Origin: Fructobacillus tropaeoli
GTDB lineage: Bacteria; Bacillota; Bacilli; Lactobacillales; Lactobacillaceae
Assembly (NCBI RefSeq): GCF_001047135.2
Contig: NZ_DF968083.1
Location: 37,073-101,072, forward strand
DNA length: 64,000 nt
Direction of reading: 5' to 3'
Shown: in pieces, positions 9,511 to 19,636 of the stretch
Position numbering within the stretch: position 1 is the stretch's first letter
Layout: each line of letters opens with the position of its first letter
Position numbers and translations under genes: made by a program
The notes under the pieces: generated by a model
What the model was told of the DNA's origin: nothing
What the model saw: the letters and a program-made list of their open reading frames with translations, nothing else
Databases searched by the model: none

Positions 9511-10560
9511 TTAGTTCCCCCGCTTATTAAATTGATCCAAGAACCGGACATCGTTTAAGTAGAATTGACGAATGTCTTCCACGCCATACTTCAGCATTGC
9601 AAAACGATCAGGACCCAAGCCAAAGGCAAAGGCTGAGTATTCTTCTGGATCAACGCCATCCATCTTCAAGACATTTGGATGAGTCATCCCCGCTCCCAAA
9701 ACTTCAATCCAACGGATATCTTCTGGCTTGGTATCTTCCGTCACTTCGTTCCAAGAAACGTCAACTTCGACAGAAGGTTCCGTAAATGGGAAGTAAGATG
9801 GGCGCAGACGAATTTGGTGCTTTTCACCGAAAAGCTCCTGCATGATTGACAGCAATGTTCCCTTCAAATCAGCCATGGTAATGTTCTTACCAACAACCAA
9901 ACCTTCCACTTGGTGGAATTGGTGTGAGTGCGTTGCATCGTCAGTGTCACGGCGGTAAACCTTACCCGGCGCAATCATCTTCAATGGTCCCTTAGAAAAG
10001 TCATGCTTCTCCAAAGCACGTGATTGAACGGGTGACGTCTGCGTCCGCAGCAAAATTTCTGGCGTCACATAAAAAGTATCCTGCATATCACGGGCTGGGT
10101 GATCCTTTGGCAGGTTTTCCCGCTCAAAGTTGTATTCATCCGTTTCCACTTCAGGTGAATCGATTGGATCATCAATCACTTGATAGCCCAATCCCAAGAA
10201 ATGGCTTTCGATTTCATCCATGATTTGTTGCAACACATGACGGTTACCCAACTTGGGCTTTGCTCCCGGCAGGGTCACATCAAGCGTTTCCGCCTGCAAC
10301 TTGGCATCCATCGCCGCCTTTTCTTGAACGGCCTTCATGGCTGCTAAGCTATCTTGGATTTGTTGGCGGACCTGATTGCCCACCTGGCCGACGGCCTTCT
10401 TTTCATCGATTGAAAGGTCCTTCATCGACTTCAAAACCGTTGTGATTTTTCCCTTCTTACCAAGGTAAGCCACCCGGACTTGTTCCAAGTCGGCTCCCGT
10501 TGCTGCCAAATCAGCCTCAGCTTGCTTGGCGATTGCCTGTAATTCATCAATTAATGTCAT
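9511..10560 (-). CDS. pheS: phenylalanine--tRNA ligase alpha subunit
   Basis: Catalytic alpha subunit, 349 residues. An N-terminal coiled coil (about 1-100) binds tRNA-Phe. The class II synthetase core follows: motif 2 around [13 protein letters not shown] and motif 3 near [11 protein letters not shown]. It heads the pheS-pheT operon and is controlled by the T-box between 10575 and 10812, which responds to uncharged tRNA-Phe. Confidence 0.97.
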   Translation of the reverse strand: MTLIDELQAIAKQAEADLAATGADLEQVRVAYLGKKGKITTVLKSMKDLSIDEKKAVGQVGNQVRQQIQDSLAAMKAVQEKAAMDAKLQAETLDVTLPGAKPKLGNRHVLQQIMDEIESHFLGLGYQVIDDPIDSPEVETDEYNFERENLPKDHPARDMQDTFYVTPEILLRTQTSPVQSRALEKHDFSKGPLKMIAPGKVYRRDTDDATHSHQFHQVEGLVVGKNITMADLKGTLLSIMQELFGEKHQIRLRPSYFPFTEPSVEVDVSWNEVTEDTKPEDIRWIEVLGAGMTHPNVLKMDGVDPEEYSAFAFGLGPDRFAMLKYGVEDIRQFYLNDVRFLDQFNKRGN

Positions 10561-10574
10561 TCATCTTCCTCTTT

Positions 10575-10819
10575 TTCCCAATAAAAAAGTCCCCTATGTT
10601 GTTCACACAACATAAGGGACGTAAGAGAACTTCCGCGGTACCACCCAGTTTCTGACCAAAAGGCCAGCACTCTTGGCCGGTATCGGCGGCTTACCGTTGA
10701 CTGTTAGGCCAAAGTCTCCAGACTGAAATTCGAGGCACCAGCAGACGGTCTTGCACTAGACACCGTTCGCTTTGCTACTGGCTGACCCCTACTAGGTCCT
10801 TCATCGTAACTCTAGTATA
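10575..10819 (-). promoter_or_regulatory. T-box leader of pheST (Phe)
   Basis: The minus strand carries the T-box sequence GGGTGGTACCGCG (about 10636-10648), followed by a terminator hairpin with arms GTCCCTTATGTTGT and ACAACATAGGGGAC and a T-run (about 10583-10622). Upstream, GAA at 10725-10727 reads TTC on the transcript within GAATTTCAGTC, which aligns with the specifier context of the three Met T-boxes in this window, so Phe specificity is supported. A TATACT -10 lies at 10814-10819. Confidence 0.92.
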
Positions 10820-10882
10820 ACAAAAATCAGGAAAACCGCCTAGCCTGTTTTTAGCTCGACGGTTTGAAAAATTCCTATTGAT

Positions 10883-11815
10883 CTAATCGTTAACTTGGTC
10901 CTCGGCAGGCTTCCCCTCGAAAACTGCTAAGACATTCTTAGCGGCTGTCTTGGCGACTTCAAAGTCAGCTTCCTTTGAGTGCGCTGCCACGTGTGGCAAG
11001 ACAAAAGCATTTGGTAGGGATAACAGTTCGTTATCCGGACTAATTGGCTCTTGGTTAACCACATCCAGACCTGCAGCGGCAATCTTACCAGACTTTAGGC
11101 TAGCAATCATAGCAGCTTCATCAATCACTGGGCCACGACCAACATTGACCACCACTGTACTTGGCTTCATCTTGTCAAAGGCCTTTTGATCAATCAAGCC
11201 CGTCGTGCTTGGCGTTGCTGGCAAGGCTGAAACAACGAAATCAGCCTGTTGGAAGATTTCATCGAGGTCAGCCATTCGACCATTGGGAACATCACGGTCA
11301 TGACGCGCATAGGCCAAGACGTGAACGCCAAAGCCAGTCAATAATTTAGCAATTTCTTGCCCGATATGACCAAAGCCGATAATCCCAACAATTTTACCTG
11401 AAACTTGCTGGCCACTCTTGCCAACCATGTAGTCAGCGGCCTTCTTGTCCGTAATGGCATCGTGACTTGTTTCAAACAAGCGCCCTGCCATCAACATCAA
11501 CGTAATTGCTGTTTCAGCCACCGCACCGGCATTCGCACCAGGCGTGTTGGTCACAGCAATGCCGCGTTCACTAGCAGCTTGCAAATCAACGTTGTCATAG
11601 CCAACACCATGACGAGCAATAACCTTCAAATTTGGGAAGCGGTCCATGACTGCTCCGTCAACTGGATACATCATCAAGATGATACCAATAACCTCATCAT
11701 CGCTTGCAAAATCCTCTGATGTTGCCTGTGGGTTTGAGACGATTTCTAACCCTGCTCGCTTCAATGGAGCAAGAGCGTTTTCATCAATCCCATCAAATAC
11801 TAAAACTTTCGCCAT
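10883..11815 (-). CDS. D-2-hydroxyacid dehydrogenase, phosphoglycerate dehydrogenase-like
   Basis: NAD-dependent D-isomer-specific 2-hydroxyacid dehydrogenase, about 310 residues. The Rossmann motif GFGHIG is near residue 149. NVGRGPVIDE contains the substrate-binding Arg, DVVNQEP the catalytic Glu, and LPHVAAHS the catalytic His. There is no C-terminal ACT domain, so this is the short form seen in hydroxypyruvate/2-ketoacid reductases; the true substrate is unknown. I chose the ATG at 11815 (MAKVLVF); AAGGGAG lies about eleven bases upstream, a rather long spacing. It overlaps nothing and follows pepF closely. Confidence 0.85.
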   Translation of the reverse strand: MAKVLVFDGIDENALAPLKRAGLEIVSNPQATSEDFASDDEVIGIILMMYPVDGAVMDRFPNLKVIARHGVGYDNVDLQAASERGIAVTNTPGANAGAVAETAITLMLMAGRLFETSHDAITDKKAADYMVGKSGQQVSGKIVGIIGFGHIGQEIAKLLTGFGVHVLAYARHDRDVPNGRMADLDEIFQQADFVVSALPATPSTTGLIDQKAFDKMKPSTVVVNVGRGPVIDEAAMIASLKSGKIAAAGLDVVNQEPISPDNELLSLPNAFVLPHVAAHSKEADFEVAKTAAKNVLAVFEGKPAEDQVND

Positions 11816-11834
11816 GATTATCGAAACTCCCTTC

Positions 11835-13688
11835 TTACTTTGCCTGACCAAGTAATGCTTCAAGCTGATTTAACCGGTCTTCAAAGACGGCAAAGGCTTG
11901 ATCTAAGTATGCACCTTCTGTCATATCAACGCCAGCCTTGGCGATAACTTCTAATGGACTCGCCGAGTTACCGGCCTTCAAATAGTCCTTATAGCGTTCC
12001 GCCTCACCCTTTTCCAAAATGTTTTGGGCCAGAGTTGTGGCAGCCGCTTCACCAGTGGCGTACTGGTAAACGTAGAAATTGTAATAGAAGTGTGGAATCC
12101 GTGACCATTCGTAAGCAATTTCTGGGTCCTTAGTCAAATCAGGACCATAGAACTTTGAATCCAAATCGCCATAGTAGGCAGCCATGGCTTCGGCTGTCAA
12201 CGGTTGACCAGCAGCGTCCTGGTCATGAATCCAAGCTTCAAAATCAGCAAATTCCGTTTGACGGAAGACCGTCCCCTTAAAGCCATCTAAGTACTGGTTC
12301 AAAACATAAGCTTGGACCTTAGGGTCATCATAGGTCTTCAAAAGGTAATCCGTCAAGAGGGCTTCGTTAGTCGTTGAAGCAATTTCAGCCAAAAAGATTG
12401 GATAATCACCGTAGTGGTATGGCTGGTTGTGTCGAGTCAAATAAGAATGAACGGTGTGACCCATTTCGTGGACCAAAGTATAGACGTTATCCAGTGTATC
12501 CTGCCAATTCAGCAAGATATAAGGGTTGGTATCGTATGCCCCACCAGAGTAGGCCCCTGAGCGCTTTCCCTTGTTTTCGACAACGTCAATCCAGCGCTCA
12601 GCAAAGGCCTTCTTGACCACTTCCAGATAATCCTCGCCCAATGGTGCTAATGCCTTTAAGGCGATTGCCTTGGCATCTTCATAGGTAACAGGTAAATCCA
12701 CATCATCCGTCAAGGAAACATACAAGTCGTATGAGTGAACCTCTTCCAAGCCCAAGACTTCCTTGCGCAAAGAAACGTAGCGATGCAAAAGCGGCAAGTT
12801 CTTTTCAACGCGGTCCGTCAAGGTATCATAAACGGCCGTTGGAATCTGATTTGACAGAACGGCTGCTTCCTTAGCGGATTGATAGTGGCGAGTCTTCGCC
12901 AAGAAGTTGTGCTTCTTAACCGTTGAGGACAAAGTGGAAGCAAAGGTATTCTTCAACGCCATATAAGCGTCGTAGAGTGTCGTAAAGGCCTGTTGACGGG
13001 TTGGCTGGTTCTTAGACCGCAGCATCACACCATAGAGGCCATTCGTTAATTCTTCAACTTCACCGTTTTCCGTTACAACATCACCAAAGTCCATGTCGGC
13101 GTTGTCGAGGGCCGAGAAGGTTTGTTCGGCCGATGACAAAACGGTTGAGGCACCCGCTAACAAAGCCTCTTGGTCTGCTGGCAGTGTGTGGGCCTTTTCC
13201 GAAAGCAAGACATCAAAGAAATGACGGTAAGGCACCAGTGCCTGATCTTCGAGATAAGCGGACAAAGTCTTTTCATCAATTGCCAAAACTTCTGGTTGGA
13301 AGAAGGCAGTTGCCTGGCTCACAGCGGCCAAAAGGTCCTGAGCTTGGGCATAAACACCGGCATAGTGGTTATTTGCCGTGTCTTCATCATATTTTTGATT
13401 GGCATAAACGTAAATCTTTTCAAATGACCGTTCGATTTGGAGGTCCGTTTCCAAACCGGCCAACAGGGTCTGGGCAGAATCACCAAGGTGACCGACATAC
13501 TGGTCCAAGTCGGCCAGGCTAGCCTTCAAAGCGGCAACCGCTTCTTCAAAGGCCTGGTCATCTGCAAAGACCGTGGTTAAATCCCAAGTCAGTTCCGTTG
13601 GCACTTCTTGTCGTTTGATTTGTCCCATATAGTTGTTGCCCAAGGCATTGGCTTGCTTCAGGCCCCCCTTTTCTGATATTTTACTCAT
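11835..13688 (-). CDS. pepF: oligoendopeptidase F
   Basis: Cytoplasmic M3B zinc metallopeptidase that cleaves medium-length peptides. The zinc motif HEMGH (in LVHEMGHTVHS) lies about two-thirds along the 617 residues, and a downstream Glu-containing helix (FLAEIASTTNEALL) supplies the third ligand. Known PepF proteins begin close to the ATG at 13628 (MGQIKRQEVPTELTW), so the first twenty residues are doubtful; neither start has a good ribosome site. It sits just downstream of coiA, as in streptococci and lactobacilli. Confidence 0.93.
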   Translation of the reverse strand: MSKISEKGGLKQANALGNNYMGQIKRQEVPTELTWDLTTVFADDQAFEEAVAALKASLADLDQYVGHLGDSAQTLLAGLETDLQIERSFEKIYVYANQKYDEDTANNHYAGVYAQAQDLLAAVSQATAFFQPEVLAIDEKTLSAYLEDQALVPYRHFFDVLLSEKAHTLPADQEALLAGASTVLSSAEQTFSALDNADMDFGDVVTENGEVEELTNGLYGVMLRSKNQPTRQQAFTTLYDAYMALKNTFASTLSSTVKKHNFLAKTRHYQSAKEAAVLSNQIPTAVYDTLTDRVEKNLPLLHRYVSLRKEVLGLEEVHSYDLYVSLTDDVDLPVTYEDAKAIALKALAPLGEDYLEVVKKAFAERWIDVVENKGKRSGAYSGGAYDTNPYILLNWQDTLDNVYTLVHEMGHTVHSYLTRHNQPYHYGDYPIFLAEIASTTNEALLTDYLLKTYDDPKVQAYVLNQYLDGFKGTVFRQTEFADFEAWIHDQDAAGQPLTAEAMAAYYGDLDSKFYGPDLTKDPEIAYEWSRIPHFYYNFYVYQYATGEAAATTLAQNILEKGEAERYKDYLKAGNSASPLEVIAKAGVDMTEGAYLDQAFAVFEDRLNQLEALLGQAK

Positions 13689-13703
13689 TTTAACATAGCA
13701 ATC

Positions 13704-14698
13704 TTAATCTGCGACAAATTGCAGAAGCTTTATCACTAAAATTTTGTTGTCTTGTAAGCAGATGACGCCGCTGGCTGCCAAATCAGCATATGTCGCTTTC
13801 AAAATTTTCTCGTGGTCTTGAAAACTGGGGTAAAAATACTGTCTTAATCGGGCACTAAGACTTTCCTCAAAAATCCAATGACTAAGTCCAACTCTTTCCA
13901 ACAACAAGACAAGAACCAACCGAAAGTGCCAATTGGGGACTGCTAGGCCAAAGGCTTGCCCCAGTAAACACCAATCTGGCAGTTGATCAAGCCGATGCCC
14001 CCGTTCATAAAGATAGTTAATCAGGTCAACCTTGTCTGATTAACGATTAGTTGGCCGGTTAACTGCCTCCCTACTCGCTCGTCATTATCAGTACCATTAG
14101 CCACGCTGGACAAGACGACCCCAAAACCAGTCTGGCTTTCATACTGTAGTTTATGGAAGTCCGTTTTAGAAAAATTAAACCGAGTATCAAAACGTTTCTG
14201 CTTGGGCACATAAAAAAATAGTCGGCCGCCGTAGAGAAACCGACAAGTTAATTCGCCCGACAAACGTCGCTGATAGTAGGCCGGCCCCAAAACCCATAGG
14301 ACCTCTAATCCGAGACTATGCATACCCTCATTGCGCTCTTGAAGGCGTTTTTTTCCAATGGGTGAACACTGGTATTCAATTGCCAAATCCGCCCCTCGCG
14401 GGCGTTTAACCAATAGATCCGGGCGCTGACTAATTTGACTTAAGACGGGTTCGACTACCACCTGATAGTCTTTTGCAAAATGTTGATACAGTGCCATCTT
14501 GCCTAAGAGATGATCGATTGTTTCGCCCTCCGTAAAAGAATGGCAGCCCTCTTGCACCTGATGAGCAAAGTGGGCCACATTTTGTTGGCCATGGCGAAGC
14601 ACCACCGGCTTCTTGCAGGCCGGACAACGATAACTTTCGCTTCGATTGGCGAAGTTGGCAAAGCAATATTGGTTGGATGAATTAATCGCAAGTAACAT
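13704..14698 (-). pseudogene. coiA: competence protein CoiA, frameshifted
   Basis: CoiA is a competence-induced protein needed for recombination of incoming DNA in streptococci. The first frame, from 14698, gives the cysteine pair CPAC, HFAH, and the nuclease-like domain with DLAIEYQCSPI, and stops at 14021. The continuation, DKVDLINYLYERGHRL and onward to the stop at 13704, is in another frame, which carries its own TAA at about 14042. The shift must therefore lie within about 20 bases around 14023-14042. Rejoined, the protein would be about 330 residues, the normal CoiA length. Position before pepF supports the identity. It is either a real loss or a sequencing indel. Confidence 0.85.
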
Positions 14699-14699
14699 A

Positions 14700-14740
14700 A
14701 AAAGGGCCTCTCAGTCAGTTAGACGAGAGAACCCTTTAAA
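14700..14740 (-). terminator. terminator of the fused amino acid transporter operon
   Basis: On the minus strand AAAGGGTTCTCTC pairs with GAGAGGCCCTTT, followed by T. The 3' arm GAGAGG also lies nine bases before the coiA ATG, so the terminator stem overlaps the likely coiA ribosome site. Confidence 0.75.
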
Positions 14741-14751
14741 ATCATTTTTAA

Positions 14752-16206
14752 TTAATCTAAACGCTTCTTTAACCAGTTTGAGAACCAAGTCAACAGCGTA
14801 ATCACAATCATGTAAATCAGACCGATAATAGCCCAAACACGGAATCCTTGTGAGTTACGAGCAACAATCAATGTTCCCGTTTGTGTCAATTCCAAAATTC
14901 CGATAGCAGACAAGATTGACGTGTCCTTCAAAGTAATGATGAACTGGTTAACAAACGATGGCACCATAATCTTCAAACCTTGTGGCACCACGACCTTAGA
15001 CATTGCCTTACCGTAAGGCAATCCCAATGAACGAGCAGCTTCCATCTGTCCTCGGTCAACGGCTTCAAAACCACCGCGAACAAAGGCACCGGTATAAGCA
15101 CCCTCATTCAAAATCAGCGTCAACAAGCCGGCCGTAAAGGCAGGAATCTTCGTGCCAATAACACCTGGCAAACCAATATAAATGAAGAAGGCCAAGACCA
15201 TCAGTGGCAAACCACGGAAAGCGTAAATAATCGTTGTGGATAACCCACGCAAGAACTTTGACTTAGCCACACCCATCAAACCAAGAACCAAGCCCCAAAG
15301 AGAAGCGAGGATAATACCGGCGACGGTCAACTCGATTGTTTGAACCAAACCATCGAAGAAGGCCTTCTTGTTTGAACGCAAGATACCCCAAGTAGAATTG
15401 TTATCTGCAGATGAACCCGTAAAGTTCTTCTGGTCTGATTTCAAATACTTATCAACAATCTTTTGATAAGAACCATCGGCCTTCATTTCCTTCAAGGTCT
15501 TGTTAAAATCAGCAATCAACTGTGGGTTTTGCCCCTTCTTAACGAAGAAGCCGTAACCACCGGCATTACCAGGGTTATTTGGATTCTTAACTTCCAAATC
15601 TAAGCCGTTTTTAATGGCGTACTGGATAACCGGCATGTCTTCAAAGGTTGCGGCACTGTTACCGTTGACAACATCGTTGTACATGGTATCAGTATCGTTA
15701 AAGTACTTAACCTTAAAGCCATACTTCTTCTGCAAAGACAAACCGTAGTTTGAGGCAGCCGTTCCAGACTTCAAGGCAACCGTCTTCCCCTTCAATTCGG
15801 ATAATGACTTAATCTTTGAGCCCTTCTTGGTAATCCAAGCGACACCAGTCTTATAGTAAGGATCCGAAACATCATAGACTTGCTTCCGTTCGTCCGTGAT
15901 GGCCATTCCGGCAATGATTCCATCTGCCTGGCCGTTAGCAACCATTTGGGCAGCGGCATTGAAAGACATTGGCTTCAATGTGTAGGTGAAGTGGTTTCTC
16001 TTGGCCACTTCCTTCAAAATATCTTGGTCAATACCGACGTACTCATTATTTTTGTCTTGGAAATCAAAGGGTGCATAAGTTGCATCCGTTGAGATGACAT
16101 AATTGGGTTCAGCAGCATTTGCCTTCGTTCCAAAGGCAAAAAGCCCCAAGAAAAGCGTGAACGCCACCAAAATCGGCTTTACTCGTTGGTTGACCATTGT
16201 ATTCAT
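14752..16206 (-). CDS. amino acid ABC transporter, fused substrate-binding and permease protein
   Basis: Importer subunit of the polar amino acid (PAAT) family. It begins with a signal-like segment ending ANA-AEP (about residue 32). A periplasmic-type binding domain (about 33-260, with [11 protein letters not shown]) and a GlnP-type permease domain with several membrane segments (about 275-484, with the ATPase-contacting [13 protein letters not shown] loop) follow. Such fusions are typical of lactic acid bacteria (GlnPQ). It follows the shared ATPase by 36 bases. A second ATG (16197) is equally possible as start. Substrate, probably Gln, Asn, Glu or a basic amino acid, cannot be fixed from sequence. 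Confidence 0.92.
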   Translation of the reverse strand: MNTMVNQRVKPILVAFTLFLGLFAFGTKANAAEPNYVISTDATYAPFDFQDKNNEYVGIDQDILKEVAKRNHFTYTLKPMSFNAAAQMVANGQADGIIAGMAITDERKQVYDVSDPYYKTGVAWITKKGSKIKSLSELKGKTVALKSGTAASNYGLSLQKKYGFKVKYFNDTDTMYNDVVNGNSAATFEDMPVIQYAIKNGLDLEVKNPNNPGNAGGYGFFVKKGQNPQLIADFNKTLKEMKADGSYQKIVDKYLKSDQKNFTGSSADNNSTWGILRSNKKAFFDGLVQTIELTVAGIILASLWGLVLGLMGVAKSKFLRGLSTTIIYAFRGLPLMVLAFFIYIGLPGVIGTKIPAFTAGLLTLILNEGAYTGAFVRGGFEAVDRGQMEAARSLGLPYGKAMSKVVVPQGLKIMVPSFVNQFIITLKDTSILSAIGILELTQTGTLIVARNSQGFRVWAIIGLIYMIVITLLTWFSNWLKKRLD

Positions 16207-16242
16207 TCTTCCTATCTTTTCGTGTTAAGCGACCGATTGATC

Positions 16243-16992
16243 TTAGGCTTGCATTACCTTTGACAAGAAGGTTTGCAAACGCTCGTTCTTTGGTGCATTA
16301 AACACTTCTTCAGGCGTACCAGATTCTTGAATCTTACCAGATTCGAAGAAGACAACCCGGTCAGCCACTTGCTTGGCAAAGCCCATTTCGTGGGTAACAA
16401 TAATCATCGTCATTCCTGACTTAGCCAAATCCTTCATAACATCCAAAACATCGCCAACCATTTCTGGATCCAAAGCTGATGTTGGCTCATCAAAGAGCAT
16501 GATGTCCGGGTCCATTGCCAAAGCACGGGCAATGGCAACACGTTGCTTTTGTCCACCTGACAATGAATTAACTGATTTGTCAGCCTTATCTGACAGGCCA
16601 ACAGTTGCTAACAATTCCTTACCACGCTTGTCTGCTTCTTCCTTTGTCATCTTGCCCAATTGAACAGGTGCCAAAGTAATGTTTTGCAAAACAGTGTAGT
16701 TGTTAAAGAGGTTAAAGTTTTGGAACACCATTCCGATGTTTTCGCGAACCTTATTAATATCAGTCTTTGGATCAGAGATGTCATAGCCATCAACTTCAAC
16801 CAAACCAGAGTTTGGCATTTCCAACTGATTTAACATCCGCAAGAAGGTTGACTTTCCTGAACCAGAAGGCCCAATCATAACAACAACTTCGTTGGCCATC
16901 ACGTCCAAAGAGATGTCACGCAAAACGTGGTTATCGCCATATGACTTGTTAACCTTGTCTACGTGTACTTTCACTTGCTTTTCTTCACTCAT
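16243..16992 (-). CDS. glnQ: amino acid ABC transporter ATP-binding protein
   Basis: ATPase of a polar amino acid importer, 249 residues. Walker [10 protein letters not shown], signature [15 protein letters not shown], Walker [15 protein letters not shown] and the switch His in VTHEMGFA are all present. Its ATG overlaps the stop of the upstream fused gene (ATGA), and the second fused gene follows, so one ATPase probably serves both membrane partners. The glnQ name reflects the family rather than a proven substrate. Confidence 0.92.
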   Translation of the reverse strand: MSEEKQVKVHVDKVNKSYGDNHVLRDISLDVMANEVVVMIGPSGSGKSTFLRMLNQLEMPNSGLVEVDGYDISDPKTDINKVRENIGMVFQNFNLFNNYTVLQNITLAPVQLGKMTKEEADKRGKELLATVGLSDKADKSVNSLSGGQKQRVAIARALAMDPDIMLFDEPTSALDPEMVGDVLDVMKDLAKSGMTMIIVTHEMGFAKQVADRVVFFESGKIQESGTPEEVFNAPKNERLQTFLSKVMQA

Positions 16993-18437
16993 GCTCGTGT
17001 CCTTTTTTCAACCCAGTTACTCAACCATGTAAGTAACGTAATTACAATTAAGTATATCACAGCGATAATTGCCCAGACACGGAATCCCTGGGAATTCCGA
17101 GTAACAATCAATGTACCAGTCTGTGTCAATTCCAAAATACCAATAGCAGACAAGATTGACGTGTCCTTCAAGGTAATAATAAATTGGTTAATAAAACTTG
17201 GAATCATTAACTTCAAACCTTGCGGAATAATAACCTTACGCATGGCCTTTGAATGAGAAAGTCCCAATGAACGGGCAGCTTCCATCTGACCACCGTCAAC
17301 AGAATTAAAACCACCACGAACGAAGGCCCCTGTATAAGCACCTTCATTTAAAATCAGTGTCAAAACACCGGCTGTAAAGGCAGGAATCTTCACGCCAATC
17401 ACACCAGGCAAACCGATATAGATGAAGAAGGCCAAAACCATCATTGGCATTCCACGGAAGATATAGATAATCGTTGTTGACAAGCCACGCAAAAACTTTG
17501 ACTTTGCCACACCCATGACACCCAAGAACAAGCCCCAGATAGTTGCCAGGATAATTCCAACAATCGTCAAGTAAAGTGTTTCCTTCAAGCCAGTCCAGAA
17601 AGCTGATGAGTTTGAACGCAAGATACCAAAGACGGAGTTGTTGTCAGAAGCTGAACCAGTAAAGGTTGATGCCTTCGCATCCAAGTACTTGTTGACGATT
17701 TTGTCGTAAGTACCATCCTTCTTGATGGCAGCAAAGCCCTTGTCAAAGGCAGCCAACAAAGCAGCGTTAGCACCCTTCTTAACGGCAAAGCCATAGTCAC
17801 CGGCGTTAAATGGATCCTTAGGGTTTTGAACCTTCAATTCTGTTCCGTTCTTAACGGCGTACTGCAAAACTGGCAGATCACCGAACGTAGCGGCTGTGTT
17901 CCCGTTAATCACATCACGGTATGAAGTATCGGAATCAGAGAAGTAAGTAATCTTGAAACCATACTTTGATTGGATTGATTCGGCATACTGTGCACCGGCA
18001 GTTCCAGTCTTCAAAGCAACCGTCTTGCCCTTCAAATCAGACAAAGACTTGATCTTTGAATTTTTGGCAGTTGCCCAACCAATTCCACTACGGTAGTAAG
18101 GGGTTGAAAAATCAAAAACCTGACGGCGGGCGTCAGTAATTGACATTCCAGCAATCACCCCATCGGCCTGATCAGAAGCAACGGCCTGGGTAGCGGCGTT
18201 AAAGGACATTGGCTTTAATTCATATGTAAATCCTTCACGCTTGGCGATGGTGGCCAAGATGTCTTGGTCAATTCCAACGTACTTGTTATTCTTGTCTTGG
18301 AAATCAAAGGGTGCGTAAGTAGCATCCGTGGCGATAATGTAGTGGGGTTCGCTGGCCGAAGCTGGCTTTTGGCTTGCCACACCAAAGGCCAGGAAGGCTG
18401 CCACTGCAGTCACCAAAGTCATTAGTACTTTTTTCAT
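16989..18437 (-). CDS. amino acid ABC transporter, fused substrate-binding and permease protein (paralogue)
   Basis: First gene of the three-gene transporter operon, 482 residues, closely similar throughout to the fused gene at 14752-16206. It has a signal segment (about 1-28, ending SAS-EPH), one binding domain with [21 protein letters not shown], and the GlnP-type permease domain with [13 protein letters not shown]. The permease halves of the two proteins are nearly identical while the binding domains differ more, as expected of a tandem duplication that changed substrate range. A Thr/Ser-rich linker joins the domains. Confidence 0.92.
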   Translation of the reverse strand: MKKVLMTLVTAVAAFLAFGVASQKPASASEPHYIIATDATYAPFDFQDKNNKYVGIDQDILATIAKREGFTYELKPMSFNAATQAVASDQADGVIAGMSITDARRQVFDFSTPYYRSGIGWATAKNSKIKSLSDLKGKTVALKTGTAGAQYAESIQSKYGFKITYFSDSDTSYRDVINGNTAATFGDLPVLQYAVKNGTELKVQNPKDPFNAGDYGFAVKKGANAALLAAFDKGFAAIKKDGTYDKIVNKYLDAKASTFTGSASDNNSVFGILRSNSSAFWTGLKETLYLTIVGIILATIWGLFLGVMGVAKSKFLRGLSTTIIYIFRGMPMMVLAFFIYIGLPGVIGVKIPAFTAGVLTLILNEGAYTGAFVRGGFNSVDGGQMEAARSLGLSHSKAMRKVIIPQGLKLMIPSFINQFIITLKDTSILSAIGILELTQTGTLIVTRNSQGFRVWAIIAVIYLIVITLLTWLSNWVEKRTRA

Positions 18438-18517
18438 AATAACCTCTTTTTCATAATGTTCCTATTATATCAAAAACTAACAGAGCATTTACTGACAATG
18501 TTAGTTTTTATTACGTT

Positions 18518-18557
18518 AGTGGTCTAGTCCGAAAGGGGGAATGGAGTCTGCTATAAT
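18518..18557 (+). promoter_or_regulatory. extended -10 promoter and GntR-type half-dyad
   Basis: TGCTATAAT (18549-18557) is a perfect extended -10, ending seven bases before the ATG at 18565, so the transcript would begin at or next to the start codon. AGTGGTCTAGTCC (18518-18530) matches one half and the centre of the NagR/YvoA-type GntR operator as I recall it (AGTGGTCTAGACCACT). Confidence 0.55.
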
Positions 18558-18564
18558 AGACTTC

Positions 18565-19563
18565 ATGACTAATTGGATTACCCAAACAATCGAACCGTGG
18601 ATGCCAAAGGGCGCTTTAAAGGCCAAGGACGACTATGCCAAAATCGCTCAAGCAAGCGGTTTCTCTCGCCTTCCTCTTGAACGCTATAACGATCAGCGTT
18701 TTTCAAAAACCGAACGTCAAAAGCGAATCGAGGAGGCACTCAAGCTGATTGTACCAGGTGATACCGTGGTCCATCAATTCCCAACTTACATGAGTGCTGA
18801 TTTTGAAGCCGAATGGTTGACAGCTATTAAAGACAAAAAAGCCAATTATGTCTTATTAATTCACGACTTTGAACCATTCCGAGTAACAAAAGCTAACCCG
18901 ACGGAATTCACTCTAGCCCAAAAAGCCGACCTCATCATCACCCATTCAGAGGCGATGAGCCAATCCTTAACAAAAATGGGTGTTAACAAAAAAACGATTG
19001 TCCAACCCCTTTTTGACTATTTGGGACCAAATCCGCCCCTAGCCAGTTACCAAAAAATTCTAAATTATGCCGGCACTTGGCAAAAGGCCCCCTGGCTACA
19101 AGATTATCAAGGACCGGCGCTGAAGCTTTTTGGTAATCGGCCTAAGAAGTGGCGCGATTGGCAAACACCAGCAGACATCGAATGGACCGGCAACTTCGAA
19201 CCAGACGATATTCAAAACCACTTGGACAGCGGGTTTGGCTTACTTTGGGATAGCGATTTCGATACCCTCCACTATCAAAGCTACACGAAAATCAATGCGC
19301 CACATAAGGCCAGCCTCTACCTCAAGGCTGGCCTGCCCCTCATCGCCTGGCAAGAAAGCCATATCGGCCGGTTGATTGACCGCTACCAAATCGGTTTCAC
19401 CATCAACGATTTGGATGAACTGGAAGACCTGATGAAAACCTTGACGGCCGACCAGTATCAAAGCTGGCAGGCTAATCTCTTGCCACTGCGAGAACAGGTT
19501 AGCGAAGGATTCTTTACTAAAACAACGCTTGAGGCTGTCACTGATTTCTTCCATAGAAGTTAA
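18565..19563 (+). CDS. glycosyltransferase, Gtf3-like (family 1-type sugar transferase)
   Basis: About 332 residues resembling the Gtf3/GtfB-like glucosyltransferases of streptococci and lactobacilli, which act in glycosylation of surface proteins or polysaccharides. The N-terminal half contains VVHQFPTYM and LLIHDFEPFR; the C-terminal half has GFGLLWDSD and a nucleotide-sugar region with INAPHKASLYLKAGLPLIAW. No membrane segment is seen. Two starts are possible: ATG 18541 with GGGGG only one base upstream, or ATG 18565, directly after an extended -10. I prefer 18565 as a leaderless start because the -10 lies inside the longer reading. It stands alone, divergent from the transporter operon. 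Confidence 0.8.
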   Translation: MTNWITQTIEPWMPKGALKAKDDYAKIAQASGFSRLPLERYNDQRFSKTERQKRIEEALKLIVPGDTVVHQFPTYMSADFEAEWLTAIKDKKANYVLLIHDFEPFRVTKANPTEFTLAQKADLIITHSEAMSQSLTKMGVNKKTIVQPLFDYLGPNPPLASYQKILNYAGTWQKAPWLQDYQGPALKLFGNRPKKWRDWQTPADIEWTGNFEPDDIQNHLDSGFGLLWDSDFDTLHYQSYTKINAPHKASLYLKAGLPLIAWQESHIGRLIDRYQIGFTINDLDELEDLMKTLTADQYQSWQANLLPLREQVSEGFFTKTTLEAVTDFFHRS

Positions 19564-19584
19564 CTGATTGCATTAGCACATAGA

Positions 19585-19636
19585 AAAAGCACCGCGAAGC
19601 GACCAAATTTACTTGGTCGTCCGCAGTGCTCTTTTT
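19585..19636. terminator. bidirectional terminator
   Basis: GCACCGC ... GCAGTGC stem with an inner CGACCAAA/TTTGGTCG-like stem is flanked by A-run on the left and T-run on the right. It serves the plus-strand glycosyltransferase and the minus-strand gene ending at 19636. Confidence 0.85.
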
